A stretch of 64,000 nt of DNA from Actinomycetota bacterium (GTDB taxonomy: Bacteria > Actinomycetota > UBA4738 > HRBIN12). Positions 1 to 9,162 of the stretch are shown one piece after another (the stretch's first letter is position 1; each line of letters starts with the position of its first letter). The stretch covers positions 85,757 to 149,756 of the forward strand of contig DASSCU010000029.1 of the NCBI GenBank assembly GCA_035697485.1, written 5' to 3'. The position numbers were made by a program, and so were the translations under genes. A model generated the notes under the pieces. The model was not told where the DNA came from. It did no database searches and was given only the letters and a program-made list of their open reading frames with translations.

Positions 1-841
1 GGTAAAGGCGCGACGTGAAGAAGAGCAGCGAGTTCTGCGGGTGGCCGATCTGGGCGGCATCACCGGTGAGCCAGAAGCTGATCACGTACGGCTGCGTGAA
101 GTATTGGAAACCGTAGATCACGCCGACCACGAGCGAGAAGAAGATCACCGGCGATATCAAGGGCAGAGTCACCGAGCGAAACTTCTGCCAACCGCTCGCG
201 CCTTCGATGTCGGCCGCCTCGTAGAGCTGTCGGGGCACGTCGAGCATGCCCGCGAGGAAGATGATCATCGCGTCGCCGACTCCCCACAGGATCAACAGCA
301 CAAGAGTGGGCTTGGACCACTGTGCGTCGAAGAGCCACAGCGGCGGATCCTTGATGCCGACCGCTCCGAGGATCTGGTTCACGGGGCCCGTCTCCGGGTT
401 GAACAGGAAGAGGAACGCCAGCGCGGCGGCGACGGCCGGCGCGAGGGTCGGCACGAAGAACAGCGTGCGATAGGCCTTGACCCCCCGCTTTGGGCGCACG
501 AGCAACGAGGCGGTGACGATCGCCGCCAGTATGCGAACGGGCACGCCGATCACGATGATCCATGCCGTGTTCTTGATCGCCGTCCAGAAGAGGGGGTCCT
601 TCGTGAACATGAAGCGGTAGTTCTCGAGCCCGATCCAGTGGGGGGTGGAGAGCAGGTCGTAGCTGGTGAAGGAGAAATACAGGCTGGAGATCATCGGGTA
701 GAGCGTGAACGCGAGGAACCCCACGATCCACGGCGACATGAACAACAGCACCAGCAGGTACCGCTTCAGCGTCTGGCGCCGGCGAGCGGGGGACGTTCGC
801 CGCGTCCCCCGCTCGATCGGTGCCGTCGTCGCCTGCGCCGT
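1..841 (-). CDS. ABC sugar transporter permease, MalF/UgpA type (3' end cut by window edge)
   Basis: This is an inner-membrane permease of a carbohydrate ABC importer, the partner of the solute-binding protein just upstream. The frame stays open to the window edge and shows a basic N-terminus, a first hydrophobic segment (YLLVLLFMSPWIVGFLAF) and later membrane segments. The family EAA-type loop is recognisable as EAADIEGASGWQKFRSVTLP. There is no ATG, GTG or TTG at the expected start. A GGAG ribosome-binding site at 849-852 lies 7 bases before an ACG codon at 839-841, so I placed the start there; the next in-frame GTG (751) or ATG (739) would remove most of the first membrane helix. It begins 11 bases after the binding-protein stop, so the two are co-transcribed. 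The family is clear; the start codon is uncertain. Confidence 0.85.
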
Positions 842-852
842 GGTTCCGCTCC

Positions 853-2217
853 TTAGAGTTGCGCCTGGTCGAGGGCGTCCTGCGTCTCCTGAGTGGCCCT
901 CTCGAGTCCGCCTTGCAGGTCGCTCGCGTCACCCGTTTGCCAGTCGGCCGCGAAGTTGACCAAGTACTGCTCCAACTCCTCGCCGATCACCGTCGTCGGC
1001 CTGTACGCCGAGTCCGGGTGGTTGAAGGCTTCCATGAACGTGCCGAACTGCTCGGGCAGGTTCAGATCGGGTGAGTTGATCGCATCGATCGTCGTGGGCA
1101 CGTTGTTCACGTAGTTCGCCATGTAGACGAGCGTCTCAGTGTTCGTCGCCAGGTACTTCACGAGTAGCCAGGCCTCCGCGGGGTGTTCGGCCCCCTTCGG
1201 GATACCGATGATCGTGCCGCCGACGACGCCCGACCCGTACTGATCGGTCTTATCGGGTGCGGTCGGCAAGGGGGCGGTGTCGTAGTTCAGGTCGGGCGCG
1301 AAGTCCGCCAGGAAGGCATTCCTCCACTCACCGTCGATCTGCATCGCGACCCGGCCCCGCTGGAAGTCCTGTGGCTTGCCCCACTCGTTCCCTGCGCCGG
1401 CCACGAACTTCCGAAGCTTGTCGGCACCCACCTGGAAGTCGCCGTCACCATAGACCTCGGCGATGAAGTCGTGCTGCCACTGGAACATCTCGGCCCATGC
1501 GGCATCGGTCGCGTACGCGGGATTCCCTTCCTCGTCGAGGTACTGCGCGCCGAACATGTGACCGAGGTTCAAGAGGTTACTGCTGCAGCAGTAGTAGTCG
1601 GTCACCGGCACGAACCCGGCGACCTTGATCGACCCGTCGGCGTTGAACTCGGTGAGCGCCTTCGCGTCCTCGGTCAACTCGTCCGTGGTCTTCGGCGGAT
1701 CGGTCAGACCGGCCTTCTGGAACAGGTCCAGGTTGTAGTAGAGCGCGGTCGTGTCCGTCAGGAACGGCAGCGAGCACTGCGTTCCTTCGAAGCTCGTGTA
1801 CGTAAGCGCGGTCTCGGGGAAGATGCTGCGATCGAACCCGGCCTCCCCGTCGATGTAGGGGTTCAGGTCCACCCATGCGCCCGAGTCACAGAAGCGTCCG
1901 ACGTTGTCGACCCCGAAGGACAGGAACGCGTCGGGCGGGTTGCCCGCGTTGATCGCCGCGATCTGCTTCTCCTCGGTCACGCCGCACTTCGCGTCGACCG
2001 TGATCCACGGGTACTCGGCCTCGAAGCCGTCCTTGAACGAGTTCTGCCACTCGTCGCACTCGCGCTTCGAGGTCCATTCCCCCGTGAGCGTCACGGTCAC
2101 CGGCTCGTTCGACGCGGCGGTGTCCACGGTGGGAGCGGGCTCGTCCCCGCCACCAGCCGTACACGCCGCGGCCACGAACGCGAGCACGGCCGTCGCCACC
2201 ACCAAAGGCCTCATCAT
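853..2217 (-). CDS. ABC sugar transporter solute-binding lipoprotein (MalE-like)
   Basis: Extracytoplasmic binding lipoprotein of about 454 residues that captures a sugar for the downstream permease. A signal peptide (MMRPLVVATAVLAFVAAAC) ends in a lipobox cysteine near residue 19, followed by a Gly/Asp/Pro-rich linker and a type-1 extracellular solute-binding domain. I chose the ATG at 2217 because a GGGAGGGAGG ribosome-binding stretch lies just upstream and translation starts directly with the signal peptide; the longer reading back to 2301 would put 28 non-signal residues in front. The order binding protein then permease is typical of CUT1 importers. The ligand cannot be read from sequence, but the neighbours (two GH4 glycosidases, amino-sugar enzymes) suggest a glucoside or amino-sugar oligosaccharide. 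Confidence 0.92.
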   Translation of the reverse strand: MMRPLVVATAVLAFVAAACTAGGGDEPAPTVDTAASNEPVTVTLTGEWTSKRECDEWQNSFKDGFEAEYPWITVDAKCGVTEEKQIAAINAGNPPDAFLSFGVDNVGRFCDSGAWVDLNPYIDGEAGFDRSIFPETALTYTSFEGTQCSLPFLTDTTALYYNLDLFQKAGLTDPPKTTDELTEDAKALTEFNADGSIKVAGFVPVTDYYCCSSNLLNLGHMFGAQYLDEEGNPAYATDAAWAEMFQWQHDFIAEVYGDGDFQVGADKLRKFVAGAGNEWGKPQDFQRGRVAMQIDGEWRNAFLADFAPDLNYDTAPLPTAPDKTDQYGSGVVGGTIIGIPKGAEHPAEAWLLVKYLATNTETLVYMANYVNNVPTTIDAINSPDLNLPEQFGTFMEAFNHPDSAYRPTTVIGEELEQYLVNFAADWQTGDASDLQGGLERATQETQDALDQAQL

Positions 2218-2300
2218 GCGCCTCCCTCCCCCGGTCGTTCCCGGGATCTCTTCCGAGCTGCTGATGATCGGTTGTACGTTCGTGAGCGATCTTCCGTGCA

Positions 2301-3659
2301 TCAGGCCGGCACCTTCCCTCTGGCGAACAGCTGGTCCTGCGCCGCCTGCAGCGCCATGAACACCGAGCCGTACAGCGTGGCCTCCTCGCGGAGCACCGAT
2401 GCTTCGACCCGTGGTCGGAACGGCGAGATCGAACGCAGCTCCCGTTCCACCGGTTCGAGCAGGAGGTCTCCGTTGCCGCCGATGCCGCCGCCGAGGATCA
2501 CGAGCTCCGGATCGACGACCGAGGCAACCGCCGCGATCGCGAGCGCGATGCGCTGGGCCTCCATGCGCACGACCCGCCTGGCTTTCGCGTCACCCGCGCG
2601 AGCCGCGTTGAACACGCGCTTGGCGGTCAGCGGCGGCGACATGCCGAGCTTCCGCGCGGTCGCGACGACCCCGGCGGCGCTCGCGGCGGCGTCGAGCGCA
2701 CCCCGGCGGCGGCTCGTCGGGTCCTTCAGATCGGTGCCCACCAGCGGCATGTACCCCACCTCACCGGCAGCCCCGGTGCTGCCGCGGAACAGCTCGCCGT
2801 CGAGCACCAGCCCCATGCCGACGCCCGTGCCCAGGTGCAGGTAGACGAAGTTGCCGACACCCTTGCCGAGCCCGTGCCACTGCTCACCGAGCGCCGCCAG
2901 GTTCACGTCGTTCTCGAAGGCGGTCTTGGTGCCGAGCTCGGCCTGCACCATCTCGACCAGGCCTTCTCGCCCCCACCCCGGCAGGCTGTATGCGAGCGCC
3001 ACCTGACCACGCTCGGGCTCGAACACGCCGGGACTCCCGACCGTGGCGAACGTCACCTGTCGCCACCTGATGCCTGCGTCGGCCGCGAGCCCGTGGGCGA
3101 TCGCGCCGATCTGCGTGATCAACGTCCGCGCGCTCTTCACTCGCGCCCGCTCGTCCCGGCGAGCGACGAACTCCCCGGTGACATCGGCGATCGCGGCCCG
3201 GACCCAGTCCCGTCCGACATCGATGCCGACGACCCAGCCGGCCCGGGGGTTCAACTCGTACAAGATGGCCGTGGGTCCCTTCCCGCCCTTCGACCGCCCC
3301 GCCTCGTGGACGAGGCCCGCCCGCTCGAGCCCGGTGAGCGCCTGCGAGACCGTCGGCTTGGACAAGGCGGTCTCGCGTGCGATCTGGGCTCGGGAGATCG
3401 GCCCGATGCGCAGCACGCAATCCAGCACGGTGCGTTCGTTGATCGCACGAAGCAGGCTGGGCGTGCCGGCGGCCGGAGCCTTCCGGTCGAGGTGCGTCGC
3501 GCCTCCCCTCAGTGCAAAGGAAACTTTCCTAACTATTCGCGCGGATGCTACGCTCGCTTCCGGACCCCAGTCAAGACAACCGGCGGCCGCCCCGACCGGC
3601 GCACGGAGGTCACTGGCAACGATGACGCTCCTCGATGCAGGACCGCTGGTCGGGATCAT
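2301..3659 (-). CDS. ROK-family transcriptional regulator
   Basis: Sugar-responsive repressor or activator of the ROK family, about 400-450 residues. An N-terminal winged helix-turn-helix (around SRAQIARETALSKPTVSQAL) is followed by the ROK sugar-kinase-like fold with GIDVGRDWVRAAIAD, a glycine-rich LHLGTGVGMGL and a C-terminal VILGGGIGG motif. The usual ROK zinc-site cysteines (CxCGxxGC) are absent. The start is uncertain: the only canonical start upstream of the HTH is ATG 3659, which overlaps the divergent aldolase start, while homologues normally begin nearer 3480-3500. The 13-bp palindrome at 3518-3530 lies inside this longest reading, so either the protein starts later with a rare codon or the operator is intragenic. 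It probably controls both divergent units of the sugar locus. Confidence 0.85.
   Translation of the reverse strand: MIPTSGPASRSVIVASDLRAPVGAAAGCLDWGPEASVASARIVRKVSFALRGGATHLDRKAPAAGTPSLLRAINERTVLDCVLRIGPISRAQIARETALSKPTVSQALTGLERAGLVHEAGRSKGGKGPTAILYELNPRAGWVVGIDVGRDWVRAAIADVTGEFVARRDERARVKSARTLITQIGAIAHGLAADAGIRWRQVTFATVGSPGVFEPERGQVALAYSLPGWGREGLVEMVQAELGTKTAFENDVNLAALGEQWHGLGKGVGNFVYLHLGTGVGMGLVLDGELFRGSTGAAGEVGYMPLVGTDLKDPTSRRRGALDAAASAAGVVATARKLGMSPPLTAKRVFNAARAGDAKARRVVRMEAQRIALAIAAVASVVDPELVILGGGIGGNGDLLLEPVERELRSISPFRPRVEASVLREEATLYGSVFMALQAAQDQLFARGKVPA
3518..3530. promoter_or_regulatory. Putative ROK operator, copy 1 (AGGAAACTTTCCT)
   Basis: A 13-bp inverted repeat, AGGAAA-C-TTTCCT, lies between the ROK gene and the divergent aldolase. 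The identical 13-mer occurs once more, at 9187-9199, at the other divergent promoter of the same locus. In high-GC DNA such an AT-rich exact palindrome is conspicuous. I infer that it is the binding site of the ROK protein encoded next to it. Confidence 0.6.
3545..3554. promoter_or_regulatory. Overlapping divergent -10 elements
   Basis: The ten bases contain TACGCT on the plus strand (3549-3554) and TAGCAT on the minus strand (3550-3545), both of TANNNT form, facing the aldolase and the ROK gene respectively. They sit 15 bases from the palindrome at 3518-3530, which would lie just inside the minus-strand transcript. Promoter assignment is by pattern only. Confidence 0.35.
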
Positions 3660-4236
3660 CCGCTATCGGGCAACGGCCGACCTTGTCCCGGTCCTCGAGG
3701 CACTGGCCGACGCAGGGATACCGCTCCTGGAGGTCACGCTCGACACGCCCGGGGCCCTGGACGCGATCGCATCGGTCGCGGCAACCGGCACCACGATCGG
3801 CGCGGGCACCGTGCTCGACGCCGATCAAGTGCGGGCGAGCGCCGACGCCGGAGCCGGATTCGTCGTGTCGCCCGGACTCGTCGACGAGGTGGTCGAGCAG
3901 GCGACCACCCTCGGCGTCGAGCCGATCCCCGGTGTGCTCACGCCGACCGAGCTGCTGCGAGCTCGTGGCCTGGGCGCCTCGGCCGTGAAGGTCTTCCCCG
4001 CAGGTCCGTGTGGCGGGCCGGAGCTGATCCGCGCCCTGCGCTCGCCGTTCCCTGGGGTCGGGATGCTCGCCACGGGCGGTATCGCCGTCGACGACGTCGG
4101 CGCCTATCTCGCCGCCGGCGCGACGGCGGTCGGTCTCGGGGCGGCGCTCACCGGACACCGTCCGCCCGAGACACCCGCCGAGCTCGACGAGCTGCGAGCC
4201 CGCGCCGCTGCCGCGCTCGAGGCGGCGACGAGATGA
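3622..4236 (+). CDS. KDPG/KHG-type aldolase (2-keto-3-deoxy sugar-acid-phosphate aldolase)
   Basis: Class I aldolase of 204 residues, the normal length for the Eda/DgoA family, which splits 2-keto-3-deoxy-6-phospho sugar acids into pyruvate and glyceraldehyde-3-phosphate. The Schiff-base lysine is in AVKVFPAG (K123) and the catalytic glutamate in LLEVTL (E37); GAGTVL and SPG motifs are also present. The position that is Arg49 in E. coli Eda is Asp41 here (EVTLDT instead of EVTLRT), which suggests a substrate other than canonical KDPG. The start at ATG 3622 is supported by GGAGGT at 3605-3610. The next gene, a PfkB kinase, overlaps its stop by ATGA, so the pair probably forms a kinase-aldolase module. 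Confidence 0.88.
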   Translation: MTLLDAGPLVGIIRYRATADLVPVLEALADAGIPLLEVTLDTPGALDAIASVAATGTTIGAGTVLDADQVRASADAGAGFVVSPGLVDEVVEQATTLGVEPIPGVLTPTELLRARGLGASAVKVFPAGPCGGPELIRALRSPFPGVGMLATGGIAVDDVGAYLAAGATAVGLGAALTGHRPPETPAELDELRARAAAALEAATR

Positions 4237-5132
4237 GTGGCACGACCTACGACGTGATCGGGCTCGGCGAGACGATGCTCTCCCTCGTCGCCTACGACGG
4301 GCCGCTCGAGACCGCGACGGCGTTCTCCGGGACTCACGGCGGCGCCGAGAGCAACGCACTCGTCGCCCTCTCCCGTCTGGGGTTCCGCACTGCGTGGATC
4401 AGCAGCCTGGGGGACGACCCGGCCGGAACGCGCGTGCGCGAGGCCCTCGAGCGAGAAGGGGTCGATCTCCGATGGGTCCGAACCGACCCAGCGCGACCCA
4501 CGGGTCTGATGCTGCGCGATACTCGGGGAGGGGTGCGCTACTGGCGTACCGGATCGGCCGCGAGCGCGCTCGACCCAGCCGCGCTGGACGGGGTGCCGGT
4601 CGCCGACGCCCGCGCCGTGCTCGTGACCGGGATCACGGCGATGCTCGGGGCGGGGCCGCAGGCCGCGGCGATCGCGCTCCTCGACCGCGCCGGCGGGCTC
4701 CGCGCCGTGGACCCGAACCTCCGTCCGGGCCTCTGGGGATCCGATCGCGCACACGAGCTCGTGATGCCGCTGCTGGAACGCTGCGACGTGGTGCTCGGCG
4801 GCGAGCGAGAGCTCGCGTTGCTCGTGGGCGGCTCGGGCGCGGGGTCGGCCAGGCGCTGCGCGGAGCTGGGGCCCAGCGAGGTCGTCGTGAAGCGCGGCGC
4901 CGACGGCGCCGCGGTCCTGGAGCCCGACGGCGCCTGGCGCGAGCTCCGTCCGCCGACCTCCGACGACGTCGACCCCGTCGGCGCCGGCGACGCGTTCAAC
5001 GCCGGCTACCTGGCTGCCCGGCTCGACGGGGCATCGTGCCTCGAGTCGCTGCGAGCGGGAGCGGCGGCAGGAGCGGCGGCCGCGGGCGTCCTCGGCGATG
5101 TCGGTGCGCGCAAGCAGGACGTCGATGTGTGA
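4233..5132 (+). CDS. PfkB-family sugar kinase, 2-keto-3-deoxygluconate kinase-like
   Basis: Ribokinase-fold (PfkB) kinase of 299 residues that probably phosphorylates a 2-keto-3-deoxy sugar acid for the aldolase encoded immediately upstream. The N-terminal GLGETMLSL and GGAESNALVALSRLG motifs are typical of KdgK-like enzymes. The C-terminal PfkB signature is DPVGAGDAFNAGYLAA, with the anion-hole GAGD and catalytic aspartate. Its ATG overlaps the aldolase stop codon (ATGA), so translation is coupled. Fructokinase-like activity is possible, but the neighbouring aldolase favours a keto-deoxy acid substrate. Confidence 0.88.
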   Translation: MSGTTYDVIGLGETMLSLVAYDGPLETATAFSGTHGGAESNALVALSRLGFRTAWISSLGDDPAGTRVREALEREGVDLRWVRTDPARPTGLMLRDTRGGVRYWRTGSAASALDPAALDGVPVADARAVLVTGITAMLGAGPQAAAIALLDRAGGLRAVDPNLRPGLWGSDRAHELVMPLLERCDVVLGGERELALLVGGSGAGSARRCAELGPSEVVVKRGADGAAVLEPDGAWRELRPPTSDDVDPVGAGDAFNAGYLAARLDGASCLESLRAGAAAGAAAAGVLGDVGARKQDVDV

Positions 5133-5187
5133 CCCCGCCCGCGTCGCACGAGATCCGGCGTCGACGCCGCGATCAGAACGCCGTCGG

Positions 5188-6489
5188 TCATCGGCCCCCC
5201 CAGCCCGCAGGGAGGTGCTCGGCGTGCGCTTCGAGGTAGGACGCCACGAGCGCATCCGCCAGGTTCACGCTCCGAACCAGGGGGTGCAGGGCCAGGGCCG
5301 TCACCGCCAGCTCGCGATCTCCCGTGACCGCGGCCTCGGCGGTCATCGCAGCGTGCACCGCGACCTGTCGGACCAGCCCGCTCACCTCGACGGGGAGCGC
5401 TCCTTGCGGGACAGCCGAGACGGTTCGGCCGTCGATCGTCGCAGGGGTCTCGACGATCGTGCCGTCGGGGAGGTCGTCGACCTGACCGGCGTTCGGGAGG
5501 TTCAGGATCGCTCGCCGGTGCGTGCCGGTCAGCATCGCGGCCATCACGGAGACGGCGAAATCGCCGTGCGCCTCGCTCGCACGTGCCATCGACGGGCGCG
5601 GATCCTCGGCGTCGGCCTCCCGTCGGTAGCTCTCGAGCACCGAGGGGAGGATCGCCATCACCTCCTGCGCGCGCGTGCGACCCTGCGCTCGCTGCTCGGC
5701 CAGCACCTCGTCGTGGAAGAAGAAGTACTGCATGTACTCGCTCGGCACGTGGTGCAGCAGGCGGAACAGCTGCACGATGCGCCGCTCGGCGACGGACGTC
5801 AGGCGTTCCAACGGCAGGGAGTCGAGCAGCGTCCACAGCTCGGTCGTGACGTCCTCGCTCGCCACCCGCACCCCCCGCGTGAACGTCATGTGGTTCGTGC
5901 CGCACGTGTCGAGCGCGATCGCATCAGCGTCGATGTCCAACAGCCTCGCGAGGAACCGGGCCTCGCCGGCGGTTTGATCGCAGAGGCCGAGGAACGGCAG
6001 CGCCGGGCCGAACCGACGCATCGCTTCGCTCACGACCTGCACCGGGTTCGTGTAGTCGAGGAGGACGGCCTCCGAGGCAGCGAGCCTCCTCATCTCCTCG
6101 GCGACCTCGAGCACGATCGGCACCGATCTGAGGGCCATGGCGAACCCGCCGGGTCCAGCGGTCTCCTGTCCGATCACGCCGTGGTCGATCGCGATGCGCT
6201 CGTCGAGGTGCCGGGCCACCAGACCACCCGGCCGGAAGGCCGCGAGGACGACGTCGGCGCCCTCCAGCGCGGGGGACCGATCGCCATGAGCCTCTACCCG
6301 AACGCCTCGAGCTCCCCTCGAACGCAGGATGCTGCCCGTCAGACGCCGTTGCAGGTCGAGCGCGCCGGTGTCGACATCCTGCAGCACCAGGGTCGCGTCC
6401 CCGAACGCTTCGGCATGATGGGCGAAGGCGAACGCGATCCCCGGCATGTAGGCCGATCCCCCGCCGATCACGACGACGCGTGCGCCCAT
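5188..6489 (-). CDS. Glycoside hydrolase family 4 enzyme (divergent member)
   Basis: NAD- and divalent-metal-dependent glycosidase of family 4, 433 residues. An N-terminal Rossmann motif GGGSAYMPG replaces the common GGGSTYTP. QETAGPGGFAMALRSVP and DYTNPVQ follow, then the metal-site cysteine in LGLCDQTAG and the Asn-His pair in CGTNHMTF. It differs from its neighbour at 7854 in these motifs (GTNH versus GLNH), so it may act on a different glycoside or anomer. I chose ATG 6489, which begins at the NAD motif; a GTG 9 bases upstream is also possible. It is divergent from the DegT aminotransferase. Both GH4 genes of the locus lie on the minus strand with the aminotransferase between them. Confidence 0.85.
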   Translation of the reverse strand: MGARVVVIGGGSAYMPGIAFAFAHHAEAFGDATLVLQDVDTGALDLQRRLTGSILRSRGARGVRVEAHGDRSPALEGADVVLAAFRPGGLVARHLDERIAIDHGVIGQETAGPGGFAMALRSVPIVLEVAEEMRRLAASEAVLLDYTNPVQVVSEAMRRFGPALPFLGLCDQTAGEARFLARLLDIDADAIALDTCGTNHMTFTRGVRVASEDVTTELWTLLDSLPLERLTSVAERRIVQLFRLLHHVPSEYMQYFFFHDEVLAEQRAQGRTRAQEVMAILPSVLESYRREADAEDPRPSMARASEAHGDFAVSVMAAMLTGTHRRAILNLPNAGQVDDLPDGTIVETPATIDGRTVSAVPQGALPVEVSGLVRQVAVHAAMTAEAAVTGDRELAVTALALHPLVRSVNLADALVASYLEAHAEHLPAGWGGR

Positions 6490-6608
6490 CGCAGCCACGC
6501 TAACAGCCGGTTCGTGAGCGCGGGCCGCCCAGACGCTGACCGGCACGAGGCGTGGGTAACGGAGACCTGACCGATCCCGAGCGAGGACTGAGAGAGGAGA
6601 GCGCGACG

Positions 6609-7844
6609 ATGGCTGAACTCGCAGTGAATGGGGGGACCCCCGTGCGCTCGACGCCGTACCCTGCGTGGCCCGCGCCCGACGATGAGTACGTCGAGGCCGT
6701 GTCCGAGGTCGTGCGAGGCGGCGAGTGGGGAGGCTTCCCTGAGCCCGGCGTGAACGCGACGGCGTTCGAGGAGGCCTTCGCCGCGTACCAGGGCGCTCAC
6801 CACGGGGTCCTGATGATGAACGGCACCGTGACGATGGAGGTCGCGTGCAAGGCGCTCGACGTCGGATGGGGCGACGAGGTGATCGTGCCGGCCCTGACGT
6901 TCGCCGCCACCGCGTACGCACCGATGGCCGCGGGCGCCCTGCCCGTGATCGTGGACGTCACCCCCGAGACGTGGTGCATCGACCCTGATCTCGTGGAGGC
7001 GGCCATCACGCCGCGCACGCGGGCGATCATCCCGGTGCACCTCGGTCACCAGATGGCCGACATGGACCGGCTGACCGAGATCGCCGACCGGCACGGATTG
7101 GCCGTGATCGAGGACTGTGCACATGCCCACGGGCAACAGTGGCGTGGCCGCGGCGCCGGATGCATCGGAGACTTCGGCTCGTTCAGCCACCAATCGTCGA
7201 AGATCCTCACCTCCGGCGAGGGCGGCACGCTCCTGACGAACGACGACACCCTGGCACGGCGCGCACACTCGATCATCGACTGCGGGCGTGCGAAGGACAC
7301 CGAGGAGAAGGAGTTCACGTTCGGGTCGAACTACCGGCTCTCCGAGCTGAACGCCGCACTGCTCGTGGTCGCGATGCGGCGGTTCCCAGGACAGCAGGAA
7401 GAGCGCGCAACCAACGGCCTTCGCTTCGAGCGGTTGGCGGCCGACATCCCAGGCGTGCGGGTCATGCCCCGCGACCGGCGCATCACGCGATGGAGCTTCT
7501 ACAACTACATCCTGGCGATCGACCCGCGTGCGTTCGGGGGCGCCACGAACGAGACCGTCTGCGCCGCCCTCGAAGCTGAGGGCATCCCGGCGGAGGTGCA
7601 GTACCCGCCGATGAGCCGTTACGAGCTGTTCCAGCCGTCGCTGTCACGTCTCCCCGTGGCCGTGGAGCACGCCGACCGCCTCGACCCACGGGGGATGTCG
7701 TTCCCCGTCGCAGAGGCCGCCGGGCTCCGCGAATCCGTCTACCTCATGGAGGCGGTGTTCCGAGACGGGGAGCGCGGGGTGCAGGACGCGGTCGACGCCC
7801 TCGCGAAGGTGCAGCGCCACGCGTGGGAGCTGCCGAAGGACTGA
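6609..7844 (+). CDS. DegT/DnrJ/EryC1/StrS-family PLP aminotransferase
   Basis: Sugar aminotransferase of 411 residues, the usual family length. The internal aldimine lysine is K198 in the SHQSSKIL motif, preceded by the conserved EDCAHAHG segment. Family members transfer an amino group to or from keto-sugars or inositols; the N-terminal VNGGTPVRSTPYPAWP resembles members annotated as scyllo-inosose or 3-keto-sugar aminotransferases. The start at ATG 6609 has AGAGGAG just upstream. Lying between two GH4 glycosidases, it may act on an amino- or keto-sugar released by them. That role is inference; family membership is secure. Confidence 0.88.
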   Translation: MAELAVNGGTPVRSTPYPAWPAPDDEYVEAVSEVVRGGEWGGFPEPGVNATAFEEAFAAYQGAHHGVLMMNGTVTMEVACKALDVGWGDEVIVPALTFAATAYAPMAAGALPVIVDVTPETWCIDPDLVEAAITPRTRAIIPVHLGHQMADMDRLTEIADRHGLAVIEDCAHAHGQQWRGRGAGCIGDFGSFSHQSSKILTSGEGGTLLTNDDTLARRAHSIIDCGRAKDTEEKEFTFGSNYRLSELNAALLVVAMRRFPGQQEERATNGLRFERLAADIPGVRVMPRDRRITRWSFYNYILAIDPRAFGGATNETVCAALEAEGIPAEVQYPPMSRYELFQPSLSRLPVAVEHADRLDPRGMSFPVAEAAGLRESVYLMEAVFRDGERGVQDAVDALAKVQRHAWELPKD

Positions 7845-7853
7845 TCGAGAGCG

Positions 7854-9149
7854 TCAGGCCGGGAAGAACCTGGGCAGGTGGCGCTCGTTCGCCGCAAGCA
7901 GCGCATCGAGCAGGGGCCGGGCTCGTTCGTAGTCCCCGACCAGGGGATTCGCCAGCAGTCCCCTGAGAGCTGTGGCCCGGCTGCCCGAGGTGGCAGCATC
8001 GATCGTGAGGCGCTCGTAGGCCTTCGCGTGCTGGACCAGCCCGGCCATCTCGGGGGCGAGCGGGTCGGTGGCGATGGCGTGTGCGCCGGAAGCGTCGATG
8101 CGAGCCGCGATCTCCACGACGTCGTCGTCGGGCAGGTTCGGGATCGCACCGGCGTTCGGCAGGTTCACGACCTGCACGTCGCCGGTGCCCGCATGCAGCG
8201 ACGCCACCAATGCCGCAGCAGCGTCGCTGTAGAAGGCGCCTCCACGCTCCTCGAGCAGTTCCGGCTTCGTGTCGAGGGTGGGATCCTTGTAGAGCTCGAG
8301 CAGCCCGGCCTCGATCTCCATGACCTCCTTGGCCCGGTTGCGCCCACCGCGCAGCTCGCGCATCACCCGGTCGGTCAGGTAGTAGTACCGCAGGTAGGAC
8401 GAGGGGATCGCGCCCAACGTCCGGGCGATCTCCAACGGCATCTCGTCGTCCAGCTCGTCCAGGTACCCGCGAACCGCAGGGCTTGGGTCGACGGCCGGAT
8501 CCAGCAGCTCCGGGAGGCGATCGACGCCGTCGACGAGCACCTTGCGTTCCCACGTGAGGTGATTCAGCCCCACGTGGTCGAGCCCGACGTGACCGGGGTC
8601 CACGCTGAAGATCTCGGCGAAGTCGCGCTGGAACCCGATCGCAACGTTGCACAACCCGATCGCCCTGTGCCCCTCGTCGAGCAGCGCCTGGGACACGAGT
8701 CCGGTCGGGTTCGTGAAATCGACGAACCACGCTTCCGGCGCGCCTCGTTCCGCCGTGAGCTGCGCGAGCTCGAGCACGACCGGCACCGTGCGCAACGCCT
8801 TCGCGAACCCCCCAGGGCCGGTCGTCTCTTGACCGATGCACCCGAACTCGAGCGGGATCGTCTCGTCGAGGTAGCGCGCCTGATTCCCTCCGACCCGGAG
8901 CTGCACGATCACGAAATCGGCGCCTTCGATCGCCTCGAGGCGGTCGGTGGTGAGACTCAGCCGCCCAGTCCAGCCGACCTTGCGCATCATGCGGTCGGCG
9001 AGCGCGCCGACGACGTCGAGGCGCTCCCGATCGATGTCGAACAGCACCAGCTCGTCGACCGGGAGACGGTCGTCGCGTCGCACGAACCCTTCCACGAGCT
9101 CAGGGGTGTAGGTGCTCCCGCCGCCGACGACCGCCACCTTCACACCCAT
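7854..9149 (-). CDS. Glycoside hydrolase family 4 enzyme, 6-phospho-beta-glucosidase-like
   Basis: Family 4 glycosidase of 431 residues with canonical motifs: GGGSTYTPEL NAD-binding loop at the N-terminus, QETTGPGGFAKALRTVP, FVDFTNPTG, metal-site cysteine in IGLCNVAIG and GLNHLTW. The family uses NAD+ for transient oxidation at C3 of the sugar and Mn2+ for binding. I chose ATG 9149, which starts exactly at the NAD motif; the longer reading adds 19 residues unlike the family. It is divergent from the SIS-domain gene with only 26 bases between the two starts, so promoters must overlap the coding ends. Confidence 0.9.
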   Translation of the reverse strand: MGVKVAVVGGGSTYTPELVEGFVRRDDRLPVDELVLFDIDRERLDVVGALADRMMRKVGWTGRLSLTTDRLEAIEGADFVIVQLRVGGNQARYLDETIPLEFGCIGQETTGPGGFAKALRTVPVVLELAQLTAERGAPEAWFVDFTNPTGLVSQALLDEGHRAIGLCNVAIGFQRDFAEIFSVDPGHVGLDHVGLNHLTWERKVLVDGVDRLPELLDPAVDPSPAVRGYLDELDDEMPLEIARTLGAIPSSYLRYYYLTDRVMRELRGGRNRAKEVMEIEAGLLELYKDPTLDTKPELLEERGGAFYSDAAAALVASLHAGTGDVQVVNLPNAGAIPNLPDDDVVEIAARIDASGAHAIATDPLAPEMAGLVQHAKAYERLTIDAATSGSRATALRGLLANPLVGDYERARPLLDALLAANERHLPRFFPA

Positions 9150-9162
9150 GGTGCCGGCATCG

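Noticed and set aside
1183..2844. Plus-strand frame of about 550 codons opposite the binding protein and ROK gene
   Set aside because: Antisense shadow; no recognisable domain, while the minus strand carries complete family signatures.
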